Origin: Hydrogenovibrio marinus
GTDB lineage: Bacteria > Pseudomonadota > Gammaproteobacteria > Thiomicrospirales > Thiomicrospiraceae
Direction of reading: 5' to 3'
Length of the DNA: 64,000 nt
Assembly: GCF_013340845.1 (NCBI RefSeq)
Contig: NZ_AP020335.1
Coordinates: 1,364,001 to 1,428,000 of the forward strand
A model generated the notes under the pieces. The model searched no databases. It saw nothing but the letters and a program-made list of their open reading frames with translations, and was not told the DNA's origin. Below are positions 25,747 through 34,674 of the stretch, piece after piece. Position 1 is the stretch's first letter; every line of letters starts with the position of its first letter. Position numbers and translations under genes: made by a program.

Positions 25747-26985
25747 TTACTTTTTCTTCCCCTGCTCAGCATTCGCCACCTGCTCAAGTTTGACTGAGTC
25801 TTCCATATAAAGCGTTCTGGTCGGGAAGGCAATTTCCGCACCGTGGTTATCAATGATTTCCGCGATTTTAAGCAGTATCTTTTCTTTCACTTCATGGTAC
25901 TCAATCCAAACTATCGTTTTGGTAAAGGTGTAAACCAATAAATCCAGAGACGATGCGCCAAACCCGTTGAAACTGACAATCAGGGTTTGATTGCTGTCTA
26001 TGTCTGGATCCTCCTGAAGCATAGTTTTAATTTCAGACGTGATTTTCGACACCTGACCGATATCACAATATCGAACACCAATCGTTTCTTTGATACGACG
26101 ATTAGTCATTCGCGATGGGTTTTCAATAGAAATGGTGGCAAACATGCCGTTTGGGATATACAGCGGGCGCTTATCAAATGTTCTGACGATCGTCATTCGC
26201 CAACCGATGCTTTCTACAGTCCCTTCAATTTCTTTATCAGGTGATCGAATCCAATCTCCAGTCACGAATGGCTTATCCATATAAAGCATCAAACCACCCA
26301 GCACATTACTAACCAAGTCCTTGGCAGCGAAACCGACAGCCACACCACCAATACCACCAAAGGCAATCAGTCCAGTCAGATTAACCCCTAGACCACTCAG
26401 TACAAAAATACCGGTAATGATAAAAACCGTCAGCTTGAATATTTTTGCCAAAGCTTCAAGTGTCACTGGATCCCACTTGCTGTTCGAACGCTCTAAACGC
26501 TTTAAATAACTCTCGATCCGCTGAACCCAGCGAATCGAGAACCAAGCCACCGCAATCAGCGCGAGGGAAGATTTAAAGCCATTGATATAAGGAACAAAAT
26601 CGGTAAAGACCTTAAAAGTTACCAGTATTGTATTCAGAGCGAATACTGTCCCAGACAACCATATGTAGAAGGAAAACGGCGATTTCAACGCAACAAAAAA
26701 GGTCTTCGCCACTTCCTTTTTTCGATGCTGAAGATAGCGAACCACACGAGACAATACCATGCGAATCACAAAATCGATAACGAAGGTAAAGCCTAGAATA
26801 ATTAGCAACAGCAAGAGCCAGGCATAAGAGCCAAAAAACTGTGTCAACGCAAGCCAAGTGTCTGGGAACATTTTAATCAGCTCAGAAAACCCTGAAAAAG
26901 TAATATCCTCAAACAATGTTGGAGAATGATGTTTCACCGGCTCCGTTACCAAATCAACTGTGGATGGATCTTGCAAACTACTCAT
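25747..26985 (-). CDS. MscS-family mechanosensitive channel
   Basis: Inner-membrane small-conductance channel opening under membrane tension. About five hydrophobic segments precede the conserved pore helix and beta domain: GGIGGVAVGFAAKDLVSNVLGGLMLYMDKPF (pore glycine/alanine pattern), then GDWIRSPDKEIEGTVESIGWR and YIPNGMFATISIENPSR. 412 residues, longer than MscS (286) and nearer YbdG/YnaI-type channels. Eight bases separate it from nagZ upstream, so the two may be cotranscribed. Confidence 0.9.
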   Translation of the reverse strand: MSSLQDPSTVDLVTEPVKHHSPTLFEDITFSGFSELIKMFPDTWLALTQFFGSYAWLLLLLIILGFTFVIDFVIRMVLSRVVRYLQHRKKEVAKTFFVALKSPFSFYIWLSGTVFALNTILVTFKVFTDFVPYINGFKSSLALIAVAWFSIRWVQRIESYLKRLERSNSKWDPVTLEALAKIFKLTVFIITGIFVLSGLGVNLTGLIAFGGIGGVAVGFAAKDLVSNVLGGLMLYMDKPFVTGDWIRSPDKEIEGTVESIGWRMTIVRTFDKRPLYIPNGMFATISIENPSRMTNRRIKETIGVRYCDIGQVSKITSEIKTMLQEDPDIDSNQTLIVSFNGFGASSLDLLVYTFTKTIVWIEYHEVKEKILLKIAEIIDNHGAEIAFPTRTLYMEDSVKLEQVANAEQGKKK

Positions 26986-26993
26986 AAAACTTC

Positions 26994-28043
26994 TTACCCT
27001 AACAATGCCTGTTGATTGGATTCGTTAACAAAATGGTTGACTGCATAAGACTTTGATTGCCATGTTGGGTCTTTATGCAACTGTACATAGCTTAAGTGTG
27101 GCTTGCCATGTAGGCGGATCAGTCTTGCATGAGACAAAGCATCTCCTTCCCAGTGCACATTTGCCAATACATCATCAGCCGCCATAGAATCATTGCAAAC
27201 CAAAACCAAATCACAGCCTGCTTCCAACGCCATTGTCACACGCTTAGCCGGCGTGCCGAAAACCTCAGCGGCTTTCATTGACAAGTCATCACTGATAATC
27301 GCCCCTTCAAAATGACATTGCTTGCGCAGTACATCTTGCAACCAATGCTTGGAGAAGCCCGCAGGTAACGCGTCCACTTTCGGGTAAATAACATGTGCCG
27401 GCATCACCGCTTCCACTTGATTTTCAATCAAGCGTAAAAACGGCTGTAAATCGTGTTGAGCGATTTCATTGAAACCTCTCTCATCCACTGCAATTTCATA
27501 GTGGGTGTCAGCTTCAATATAACCGTGCCCAGGAAAATGCTTTGCGACTGATGCCATTCCTGCTTTATGCATACCATTCATCAAATGCCAAGTTAAGTCA
27601 GCAACCACTTGAGGATTAGAGTGAAATGCACGATCGCCGATTACTCGACTACCACCAAAATCCAAATCGACTACTGGCGCAAAGCTGAAGTCTACCCCTA
27701 CCGCCAAAAGCTCCGTTGCCATCAGCCAACCAACATTTGATGCCACTTCTTTTGCCTTTTCGGGCGACGTATCATAGAGGTGCCCAATCAAACGCATGGC
27801 TGGCAAGCGGCTAAATCCTTCTTTAAACCTTTGTACCCGCCCACCTTCATGGTCAACGGCTATCAACAACCTAGGGTGACGCAAGCTATGGATTTCTTGT
27901 GTTAGCTTCTGTAACTGCTCAACTGATTCAAAGTGACGAGAAAATAAAATCACGCCCGCAACCAAAGGGGTCATCAATCGTTCACGGTCGACCTCCGTCA
28001 GACGTGTACCTTCAATATCAATCATGACACTACCAAGTGACAT
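26994..28043 (-). CDS. nagZ: Beta-N-acetylhexosaminidase NagZ
   Basis: Cytoplasmic GH3 enzyme that removes GlcNAc from GlcNAc-1,6-anhydroMurNAc peptides in peptidoglycan recycling. Seen: VDHEGGRVQRF, AKHFPGHGYIEADTHYE (catalytic His/Asp loop) and AIISDDLSMKAA (Asp nucleophile). The frame opens at 28070, but AAGGA lies just before the ATG at 28043, and MSLGSVMIDIEG aligns with E. coli MGPVMLDVEG, so that start is chosen (349 residues). It lies downstream of the peptide permease genes and a YkuD gene, which supports a recycling cluster. Confidence 0.95.
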   Translation of the reverse strand: MSLGSVMIDIEGTRLTEVDRERLMTPLVAGVILFSRHFESVEQLQKLTQEIHSLRHPRLLIAVDHEGGRVQRFKEGFSRLPAMRLIGHLYDTSPEKAKEVASNVGWLMATELLAVGVDFSFAPVVDLDFGGSRVIGDRAFHSNPQVVADLTWHLMNGMHKAGMASVAKHFPGHGYIEADTHYEIAVDERGFNEIAQHDLQPFLRLIENQVEAVMPAHVIYPKVDALPAGFSKHWLQDVLRKQCHFEGAIISDDLSMKAAEVFGTPAKRVTMALEAGCDLVLVCNDSMAADDVLANVHWEGDALSHARLIRLHGKPHLSYVQLHKDPTWQSKSYAVNHFVNESNQQALLG

Positions 28044-28126
28044 GGCTTTTCCTTGGACGGTTTTTTCCATAAATTTATCGTACTTTCTCGCGTTACTTTT
28101 TAAACATTATAAATAGCTTTCGGGTA

Positions 28127-28144
28127 AAAACCGAAATCGGTTTT
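28127..28144 (-). terminator. Terminator between permease genes and nagZ
   Basis: On the minus strand AAAACCG, loop ATTT, CGGTTTTT. Short but with a T-run; it lies about 20 bases after the permease stop. Confidence 0.6.
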
Positions 28145-28162
28145 AGGAAATCTGTTGGGTAA

Positions 28163-29020
28163 TCATTCTCTGCGGGACTTTGCCTTCACATCCAAGTGAT
28201 CTCGCCACTGATCTCCCAGCAAATTAACAGCTAAGACCACCATCATCAACGCTAGACCTGGGGCCAGCACCAAATGTGGCGCAACCAGAAGGTAACGAGT
28301 TCCTTCTCTAATCATGCTTCCCCAAGACGCATCTGGAGCTTGTACCCCCAACCCAAGGAAAGAAAGCCCCGCCTCTGAAATCACCGCACCGGCAATACCA
28401 AAAGTGGCTTCAACCCCTAAAGGCGCCAATATTAATGGCAACAAGTGGCGCCATAAAATCAAATAAGTCGGTACTCCAAAAGCCTTAGCTGCTTGAATAT
28501 GCTCGCGGTTACGTAAACTTAGCGTCTGTGCCCGTGCCAATCTCGCGTAACTTACCCAACCTACCGTCACCAAAGCAAAGACAACATTTTCAATTCCTGG
28601 CCCTAAAATAGCCGCCAAAGCAATTGCCAGCAACAAACCTGGAAAGGCCAAAAAGACATCTATTATCTTCAGGATAACCTTATCCGTCCAACCGCCAACA
28701 TAAGCACTATAAACACCAATAGTTGTGCCGATGATTGAAGAGAAGACCACAACACCCAGCGCCACCAAAAAAGAGGTTTGTGCGCCCATAAGCAGTCTAT
28801 CCCACACAGGACGCCCTAATTCGTCATACCCCAACCAGCTTTGATCAACACCAAAAGCGAGTAGTTTCTTCAAATCAATTTGCGTTGCTTCATCGCCGAC
28901 AAACGCACCCGATACGGCCATCATTAGCCATATAAGCACCACCAACAATGGCAGCACCTTAAAGCTAACCAGGTAATTTCGTAAATCGCGAATAGATTGA
29001 AACTGCATTGACTTCATCAT
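28163..29020 (-). CDS. Peptide/nickel-type ABC transporter permease (DppC/OppC family)
   Basis: Inner-membrane permease with about six hydrophobic helices in 285 residues. The N-terminal OppC region is followed by the ABC coupling motif (EHIQAAKAFGVPTYLILWRHLLPL: EAA loop) and SEAGLSFLGLGVQAPDASWGSMI, typical of DppC/OppC. Its start overlaps the end of the DppB-like gene by four bases (ATGA). No ATP-binding subunit is in the window, so the transporter must use ATPases encoded elsewhere. Context with nagZ and a YkuD gene suggests murein peptides as cargo (inference). Confidence 0.9.
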   Translation of the reverse strand: MMKSMQFQSIRDLRNYLVSFKVLPLLVVLIWLMMAVSGAFVGDEATQIDLKKLLAFGVDQSWLGYDELGRPVWDRLLMGAQTSFLVALGVVVFSSIIGTTIGVYSAYVGGWTDKVILKIIDVFLAFPGLLLAIALAAILGPGIENVVFALVTVGWVSYARLARAQTLSLRNREHIQAAKAFGVPTYLILWRHLLPLILAPLGVEATFGIAGAVISEAGLSFLGLGVQAPDASWGSMIREGTRYLLVAPHLVLAPGLALMMVVLAVNLLGDQWRDHLDVKAKSRRE

Positions 29021-29940
29021 TTTGCTAAACGTATCCTAGGGTCTAACCAAGCATAAACCACTTCCGTCAAACCATTCACCAAAATATAAGCCACACTGAT
29101 AATCAAAATACAGGCTTGGACAACAGGATAGTCGCGACGCTGTATCGACTCCACCAAGAGTTGTCCCAGTCCTGGCCAATCAAACACCACTTCCGTAATA
29201 ACCGCTCCACCAAGCAACGTTCCAAGTTGCAAACCCAACACAGTGATAACAGGCAACATGGCATTCATCAATGCATGCTTGCCGTAAACCGCAGCGCCAG
29301 ACAGACCTTTTGCTCTTGCCGTTCTTATAAAATCTTCATGGTAGATTTCCAATAACGACGCACGCAGCATTCTCGCCAATATCGCAGCCAACGCCGTTCC
29401 CAAGGTTATGGCAGGCAATACCCATGAAAAAGGTTGCTCGGCACCACTCACTGGTAGCAATGACAAACCAATGGAAAACGCCAGAATCAGCATTGGTCCC
29501 AACCAAAAGTTAGGCACAGAAACCCCGATCAAAGAAACCGACATTGCCAGATGGTCGGGCCATTTTCCCGCACGGATAGATGCCCAAATACCTAATGGAA
29601 AGGCAATCAATACCGCTATCAGTAAAGACAGTAATGCCAACTGCAAAGTGTATGGAAAACGATTGGTGATCAACTCGGATACCGGTTGTTGATAAAACAA
29701 TGACTGGCCAAAATCACCCTGGACGATACCCGTCAGATAATGAATATATTGCTGAAATAGCGGCAAGTCCAAGCCCAATTGATGGCGCAGTGCGTCAGCA
29801 TCAGCCGGACTTGCCCAATCACCCAGCATGACCTCAACAGGATCGCCCGGTACAAGATGAATCAAGAAGAAAACCATCGAACCGACGACCCAGGAAATGA
29901 AGATAAGTGAACCTACCAAACGAACGAGGTACTGGAGCAT
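29017..29940 (-). CDS. Peptide/nickel-type ABC transporter permease (DppB/OppB family)
   Basis: Partner permease of the DppC-like protein. Residues ~10-60 hold TM1 and the family segment LVPGDPVEVMLGDWASPADADALRHQLGLD. The coupling loop is EDFIRTARAKGLSGAAVYGKHALMNAMLPV, and the C-terminus has GAVITEVVFDWPGLGQLLVESI. 307 residues. It follows the YkuD gene by 18 bases on the same strand. Confidence 0.9.
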   Translation of the reverse strand: MLQYLVRLVGSLIFISWVVGSMVFFLIHLVPGDPVEVMLGDWASPADADALRHQLGLDLPLFQQYIHYLTGIVQGDFGQSLFYQQPVSELITNRFPYTLQLALLSLLIAVLIAFPLGIWASIRAGKWPDHLAMSVSLIGVSVPNFWLGPMLILAFSIGLSLLPVSGAEQPFSWVLPAITLGTALAAILARMLRASLLEIYHEDFIRTARAKGLSGAAVYGKHALMNAMLPVITVLGLQLGTLLGGAVITEVVFDWPGLGQLLVESIQRRDYPVVQACILIISVAYILVNGLTEVVYAWLDPRIRLAK

Positions 29941-29958
29941 TAAACAGTCACCCCATTC

Positions 29959-30438
29959 TTAACCATTAACAATCTCCACTTCACTGCCAACAGGCACTCT
30001 ATCAAATAAATCCATCACATCTTCATTGCGCATACGAATACAGCCGTGCGACAACGCAACGCCCATTGGTTCGGTATCTGGTGTGCCATGAATGTAAATA
30101 TAACGTTGCATCGTATCTTGATTACCTAAACGATTCGTCCCTTTTTCCAGACCGGACAACCATAATATACGGGTCAATATCCAGTCTCTATCCGGGAACT
30201 CTTGTCTCAAAGCATCGTTATAGATTTCTCCCGTTGGACGGCGCCCTATAAGAACACTATTCTTTTGTAATCCGTCACCAATCTTCGCACGAATCTTGTG
30301 TTTACCCAAAGGCGTTTGCCCTGAGTTTTTTTCATTGCCAATCCCTGCCAAAGCAGTACTCACAGAATAACGCTTAACTTCTTTTTCGCCGTCAAGTAAC
30401 GTTAACGTCTGTTGTGGAATAGAAATGAGAATCTTCAA
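29959..30438 (-). CDS. YkuD-family L,D-transpeptidase/carboxypeptidase without signal peptide (ElsL-like)
   Basis: A bare YkuD catalytic domain of 159 residues. The catalytic motif is complete: HG (His117) and SHGCIRM with Cys133 as nucleophile. It has no signal peptide, transmembrane segment or LysM domain, so it should stay in the cytoplasm, unlike cross-linking periplasmic Ldt enzymes. Acinetobacter baumannii ElsL is a small cytoplasmic YkuD protein shown to be an L,D-carboxypeptidase in peptidoglycan recycling, doing the LdcA job. The neighbours here (peptide permeases, binding protein, nagZ) support the same role. The enzyme assignment is inference; the domain is clear. Confidence 0.8.
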   Translation of the reverse strand: MKILISIPQQTLTLLDGEKEVKRYSVSTALAGIGNEKNSGQTPLGKHKIRAKIGDGLQKNSVLIGRRPTGEIYNDALRQEFPDRDWILTRILWLSGLEKGTNRLGNQDTMQRYIYIHGTPDTEPMGVALSHGCIRMRNEDVMDLFDRVPVGSEVEIVNG

Positions 30439-30469
30439 AATAAATTATCCGGATGCACTAAATTCGCTA

Positions 30470-30496
30470 AAAATCTACCAGGTTGGGTTAAAACCC
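30470..30496 (+). repeat. Copy 2 of the AAAATCTGCCAGGTTGGGG repeat (variant single arm)
   Basis: AAAATCTACCAGGTTGGG at 30470-30487, one base different from the core over 18 positions, followed by TTAAAACCC, so that GGGTT-AA-AACCC can pair. It lies in the 70-base gap between yjdF and the YkuD gene. On the minus strand it ends in a T-run and may act as a weak terminator or attenuator. Confidence 0.75.
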
Positions 30497-30513
30497 TTTC
30501 TTTAAAGTTTATA

Positions 30514-31149
30514 CTAACGGTTTGAAAAATAAAGCAATTGCTTGTCATGCAGCTTAGACAGCGTGACCAACGCGGCAATACCACCTATCAATGCAAATAA
30601 CATATCTGTTTGCGTGTCCCATTCATCGCCCTGCGTTCCGAGAAAAGCTTCGGCACCCGTTTCCGAAATCATGGCCGCGCTCCATTCTACCAACTCGTAA
30701 AATGCGCTGAAAGCCAGTACAAAGCAGACAATAAAAAAATTCATCCATGCCTTCGATGAAAGTACTTTTTGCCTTAAAAGCAGCTCTCTAGCAATCATTA
30801 CGGGGACAAATCCTTGCAGAAAGTGCCCTACCTTATCGTAATTGTTTCGGCTTTGTTGCAGCCAATGTTCCAAATCTGAAAACAACGGAACTTCTGCATA
30901 GGTGTAATGGGCACCGACCATCAAGACAATGCAATGCAATAAAATCAGCCAATATACCAATGGCGTGATACCGACAGTCACTCTATATCGCAACACCAGC
31001 AAAAAGCCAATCAATGCAGGCAGTGCTTCCATCCACCATGTGAGCCAGTCTTTAGGTTGATAGGTTGACCACAATAAGACCGCAATGAATATTCCAGCCC
31101 ATAAACCAACTGCGCCATAATAATGTTCTTTACGAATCGCAGCCGGCAT
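30514..31149 (-). CDS. YjdF-like DUF2238 inner-membrane protein
   Basis: Integral membrane protein with about six hydrophobic segments in 211 residues. Features typical of the DUF2238/YjdF family: NNYDKVGHFLQGFVPVMIARELLLR, FSAFYELVEW and GTQGDEWDTQTDMLFALIGG, with conserved acidic and His residues that could bind a metal or lipid head group. Function of the family is unknown. The frame can begin at TTG (31155); the ATG at 31149 starts two bases after the binding-protein stop, so translation is coupled to it. Confidence 0.8.
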   Translation of the reverse strand: MPAAIRKEHYYGAVGLWAGIFIAVLLWSTYQPKDWLTWWMEALPALIGFLLVLRYRVTVGITPLVYWLILLHCIVLMVGAHYTYAEVPLFSDLEHWLQQSRNNYDKVGHFLQGFVPVMIARELLLRQKVLSSKAWMNFFIVCFVLAFSAFYELVEWSAAMISETGAEAFLGTQGDEWDTQTDMLFALIGGIAALVTLSKLHDKQLLYFSNR

Positions 31150-31151
31150 AT

Positions 31152-32687
31152 TCAAACCATTTTTTTGACTTTAAGCAGCCCGTCGAAACGGCCGTCGGAA
31201 TATAGCTGATAGCCTTCTACGCCCTTTCTCATTACAGCATACTGGTTTTCATACCATAAGGGCATTGCCGCCAGTGTATCTTGTAAATGACGTTGTAGCT
31301 GTCGATAGAGTTTAGCTTCTTCCGCTAAGGATTGTGCCTCTCCTGCTTCACGAATCAAGGTGTCCGCTTCCGCATCACGATAACGCCCTCGGTTCGCGCC
31401 TCTGGGCGGAATGGCATCTGAGTCAAACACGTACTGAAAAATGTCCGGGCTCTTAATCCCCACCCACGCAAGGCTATACAACTGGAAACGCCCTTTTTTG
31501 ATGTCGCTGTAAAAGGTTCCCCAGTCATAACTTTGAATATCGAGCGCGATACCGATTTTCTTCAACTCAGCTTGATAGATGGTCGCCAGCCGAATTCGCG
31601 TCGGATCCGATGAAGTTTTATAGCTCAGCTGGATTTCTCCAGCTTCGTTTAGATAAGGTTTGATTAAATCGGTTTGTTTCCTTAGCTCCGACAACAAAGC
31701 TCGTGCCTTATCAGGATCATAATCAAACCCTTTTAAATCAGGCACACCACACCAATGCTCCGGCACCAATAACCCGCCAGCCAAGCGCGCTTCGCCAGCG
31801 AACAGCGTATCAATTATCAATGGTCGATTAATACCGTGCGCCAGCGCCTGCCGCATCTCAAGTTTGGATAACAAAGGGTCTTCAAAATTAAAGCCAATAT
31901 AGGCAAAGCTGGTACCGAAATGAGACGATACGACCAAATCATCGCGGTGATGGCAGTAATTCAACAATTCAGGCGACAAATCGTTTTGTATGAGATCCAG
32001 TTCTCCCTTACGGAGTTTCAACACTCTGACAGTCGCATCCTTAACCGGGATGAACTCTAGCGTTGTTTTATCCGGCCTTTGTAATACAAGCCTTTGTTCG
32101 TCCATAGAGAGAAAACGACAGGCACCGCAGCCAATTGGTGACGACAAAAACGAATGGTCTTGCTCAATCAGATCTTTCGGCAAAATACCAATCACCAAAC
32201 GACCAACAAATAACGTATCAGGATGTGCCAAATGAAAATCAAACTGGGTGTCGTTAAGCGCCACGGCTGAAGTGATGTGCTTCAACGATCCTCTAAGAGG
32301 AGAACCTTGCTTGGGATCCAGAATCGAATCAAATGTCGCCACCACATCTTCAGAAGACAACTGCTTACCATGGTGAAACCTTGGACGCACTTTGAGTGTA
32401 AAACGATATTGCGTGGGTGAAACCATTTCCCAAGTCGCTAAATCTGGAATCGGCTCAAAAGACTCGTTGAAATCGATTAGTTGACGGTAAATCAGACGAT
32501 TAAGTCGGCTCGACAAAGCATCTGTCGCTTGCCTCGGATCCAGCACACGTGTTCTTGAGGTAACACCAACCAGAATTTGACTCGCACTAGAGTGAGTTTC
32601 ACAACCCGCCAATAGCGATATGGACGGCCAAACGGCTAAGCCAGCCAGTCCACTAGACGTTCGTTTAAAAAAAGTTCGCCTATCCAT
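31152..32687 (-). CDS. Peptide-type ABC transporter substrate-binding lipoprotein (family 5)
   Basis: Periplasmic solute-binding protein of the DppA/OppA/MppA class. The N-terminus MDRRTFFKR has twin arginines of a Tat signal, and SLLAGC ends in a lipobox (Cys29), so it is probably a Tat-exported lipoprotein. Family 5 segments include PIPDLATWEMVSPTQYRFTLK, GKQLSSEDVVATF and EMRQALAHGINR. 511 residues. It starts a run with yjdF, the YkuD gene and the two permease genes, and probably feeds those permeases. Substrate unknown; murein tripeptide or tetrapeptide is a reasonable guess. Confidence 0.88.
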   Translation of the reverse strand: MDRRTFFKRTSSGLAGLAVWPSISLLAGCETHSSASQILVGVTSRTRVLDPRQATDALSSRLNRLIYRQLIDFNESFEPIPDLATWEMVSPTQYRFTLKVRPRFHHGKQLSSEDVVATFDSILDPKQGSPLRGSLKHITSAVALNDTQFDFHLAHPDTLFVGRLVIGILPKDLIEQDHSFLSSPIGCGACRFLSMDEQRLVLQRPDKTTLEFIPVKDATVRVLKLRKGELDLIQNDLSPELLNYCHHRDDLVVSSHFGTSFAYIGFNFEDPLLSKLEMRQALAHGINRPLIIDTLFAGEARLAGGLLVPEHWCGVPDLKGFDYDPDKARALLSELRKQTDLIKPYLNEAGEIQLSYKTSSDPTRIRLATIYQAELKKIGIALDIQSYDWGTFYSDIKKGRFQLYSLAWVGIKSPDIFQYVFDSDAIPPRGANRGRYRDAEADTLIREAGEAQSLAEEAKLYRQLQRHLQDTLAAMPLWYENQYAVMRKGVEGYQLYSDGRFDGLLKVKKMV

Positions 32688-32761
32688 CTGTTAAAACATC
32701 ATAACTTGAAACACATTGTAATGGCGACTTCATAGAAAACAGCTCAGACAGAAACCTATTA

Positions 32762-34168
32762 CTAGGAACTGCTACCCGAATCCACGGGTGGATTTGCATC
32801 GTCAACCGGATCAGACAAAATACTGTCATATCTTTGTAGCTTATCGGCATCTAGTGTTCCCACTGCCGCCTCTAATTTCAAGCGGCTCAATACAACATTT
32901 TGTAACGACTGTGCCAAGTTACGTCTTGCCTGGAACTTATTGGTACGCGCAGTCAGGACTTCCAACAAGTCTTTCAAACCGACTTTGTATCCTTCTTCGG
33001 CAGCTTCAAGGAAGGCATCATTCGACTTCACCGCAGCACGGTTGGCAGCGACCAATTCAACCCCTCTTTCAACATTACGCACTTGAACACGTGCATTCAA
33101 CTTGGCGTTTTCTCTTGCATCTCGCACCCCGATTTCTGCAGCTTGATAGTTTGAACGGGCTTGAGAGACCAATGCTGACGTTCCACCACCTGAATACAGT
33201 GGCAACGAAGCGACAATACTGGCACTTGCATTATTAGGATACTTTGCACTGAACGAATAACTCGGGATAGCCGACCCTTCGGTATGTTCATATTGTGCTT
33301 GTAAGCTTAGATTAAACCAATGCCCTGACTTCTGAACTTCAACTTCTTCACTAGCGACCTTAGCTTGTTCTTCTGCTTGTAGAACAGTCAAGTTGCTATC
33401 TAGCGCTTGTTGTTCATAGGTATTGATATTCAATTGTGGTTGAGGCAACTTCACGCTTAAAGCGATGACTTTTAAGTCTTTTACTGGCTTGCCTGTCAAC
33501 TTGGTCAACTCTTCGTAAGCCACATCCAAGTTGTTCTCAGCAGAGATGCGGTCGGATTTTGACAAGTCATAACTCGACTTGGCTTGCAACACATCTGTTC
33601 TACTCGCCAGACCAACCTGAGCGGAAGCTTTAGCGCGATCCCACTGAGTTTCATCAGCCTTCTCTTTCGCCTTGGCTAGTTTGACATCTTCTTGCGCCAA
33701 CAACACTTTGAAGTAAGCATCCGCCACACGGACAATAATGTCTTGCTCCGCGCTCTTAATCGTGTATTCAGCCTTCTTCAAACTGTATTTTGCTTGAGAG
33801 TATTTTGCCCAGGAATCATGCTGGTAAAGAGACTGCTTCAAAGTGATATCAGCGGTTTTGGTATCCACCGATTTTTCATTCAGGTAGCTGTCAGTATAGG
33901 CTGCATTGGCACTGACTTGAGGTAATAACGACGCACGTGCGATTTTGACCAGTTGTTGATTAGCCTGATACGTCGCTTGTGCTTGCGCCAACGTCGCATC
34001 ATGGGCGACAGCCATCTGATAAACATCAAATAGGCTATAAGCTGCTTGCGACTGAAACGAAGTCATCGCTAAACCCGCAGCCATCATGCTGGAGACCACT
34101 AATGTGACGGCTTTCTTTTTAAATGGATTCGCTGGTCTAACTGAATTATTCAAAGCTGTTTTTTTCAT
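32762..34168 (-). CDS. tolC: TolC-family outer membrane channel
   Basis: Trimeric outer-membrane exit duct for efflux pumps and type I secretion. Signal peptide ends SFQSQA; mature protein starts AYSLFDVYQMAVAHD, the TolC family start. Two outer-membrane-efflux repeats with long coiled helices (~60-230, ~260-440) follow. 469 residues. The frame opens at GTG 34174, but GGAG lies five bases before the ATG at 34168. It overlaps the CYTH gene end by 23 bases. No inner-membrane partner is adjacent, so it is probably the general TolC of the cell, distinct from the metal-pump channel at 50.4 kb. Confidence 0.9.
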   Translation of the reverse strand: MKKTALNNSVRPANPFKKKAVTLVVSSMMAAGLAMTSFQSQAAYSLFDVYQMAVAHDATLAQAQATYQANQQLVKIARASLLPQVSANAAYTDSYLNEKSVDTKTADITLKQSLYQHDSWAKYSQAKYSLKKAEYTIKSAEQDIIVRVADAYFKVLLAQEDVKLAKAKEKADETQWDRAKASAQVGLASRTDVLQAKSSYDLSKSDRISAENNLDVAYEELTKLTGKPVKDLKVIALSVKLPQPQLNINTYEQQALDSNLTVLQAEEQAKVASEEVEVQKSGHWFNLSLQAQYEHTEGSAIPSYSFSAKYPNNASASIVASLPLYSGGGTSALVSQARSNYQAAEIGVRDARENAKLNARVQVRNVERGVELVAANRAAVKSNDAFLEAAEEGYKVGLKDLLEVLTARTNKFQARRNLAQSLQNVVLSRLKLEAAVGTLDADKLQRYDSILSDPVDDANPPVDSGSSS

Positions 34169-34652
34169 CTTCACTCCAGGTGGTGTAGGGCTTCTGGGTC
34201 AGACTGATATTGTAATAACGAACGATATTCGTCACTTCGCGCCCAATCCATTCAGGTAGTTCCAGCGCTTCATCTTCGCTGTCCAGTTCCACTTCCGCGA
34301 CAATCAATCCGTCATTATCCCCTAAAAATTCGTCGATTTCCCAGGTATGTTCTTCAATGTCTACTAAATAACGCACCTTCTCGATTACAGGGCCAACAGC
34401 AAGTGTTTTAAGCATTTTCTCTGCATCTGAGACATCAACCGGATATTCATATTCATCCCGACTGAGACCAATTTCCAAACTCTTGATGTTGATAGTCGCT
34501 TCATCTCCCTCCAAACGGATACGAATGGAACTTTTACTACCAGGCTGCTGAATATCATTCAAATAGCCTTGTGCCATGTGCGTTTTCTTTTTCGCAAGCT
34601 GTTTCCAGTCAAGGTTTGCAACCAGAAACTTTCTTTCAATCTCTCTTGCCAT
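34146..34652 (-). CDS. CYTH-domain protein (inorganic triphosphatase-like)
   Basis: Single CYTH tunnel-fold domain of 168 residues, starting MAREIERKFLV with the ExExK signature of triphosphate-binding enzymes. The alternating charged strands (SIRIRLEGDEATINIK, WEIDEFLGDNDGLIVAEVELDSEDE) complete the tunnel. Small bacterial members hydrolyse tripolyphosphate or, rarely, thiamine triphosphate. The upstream frame to 34733 runs into cysM and lacks family similarity, so the internal ATG is used. Lies 22 bases after cysM. Confidence 0.88.
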   Translation of the reverse strand: MAREIERKFLVANLDWKQLAKKKTHMAQGYLNDIQQPGSKSSIRIRLEGDEATINIKSLEIGLSRDEYEYPVDVSDAEKMLKTLAVGPVIEKVRYLVDIEEHTWEIDEFLGDNDGLIVAEVELDSEDEALELPEWIGREVTNIVRYYNISLTQKPYTTWSEDEKNSFE

Positions 34653-34674
34653 ATTTTTATATTTTCTTCTGTGT

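Noticed and set aside
28141-28160. GAAATCTGTTGGGT near nagZ as a degenerate seventh repeat copy
   Set aside because: It lacks the CCAGG centre of the core; the local hairpin is an ordinary terminator.
32788-33237. 149-residue plus-strand frame opposite the tolC-like gene
   Set aside because: Shadow frame; no ribosome site and opposite to a clear channel protein.
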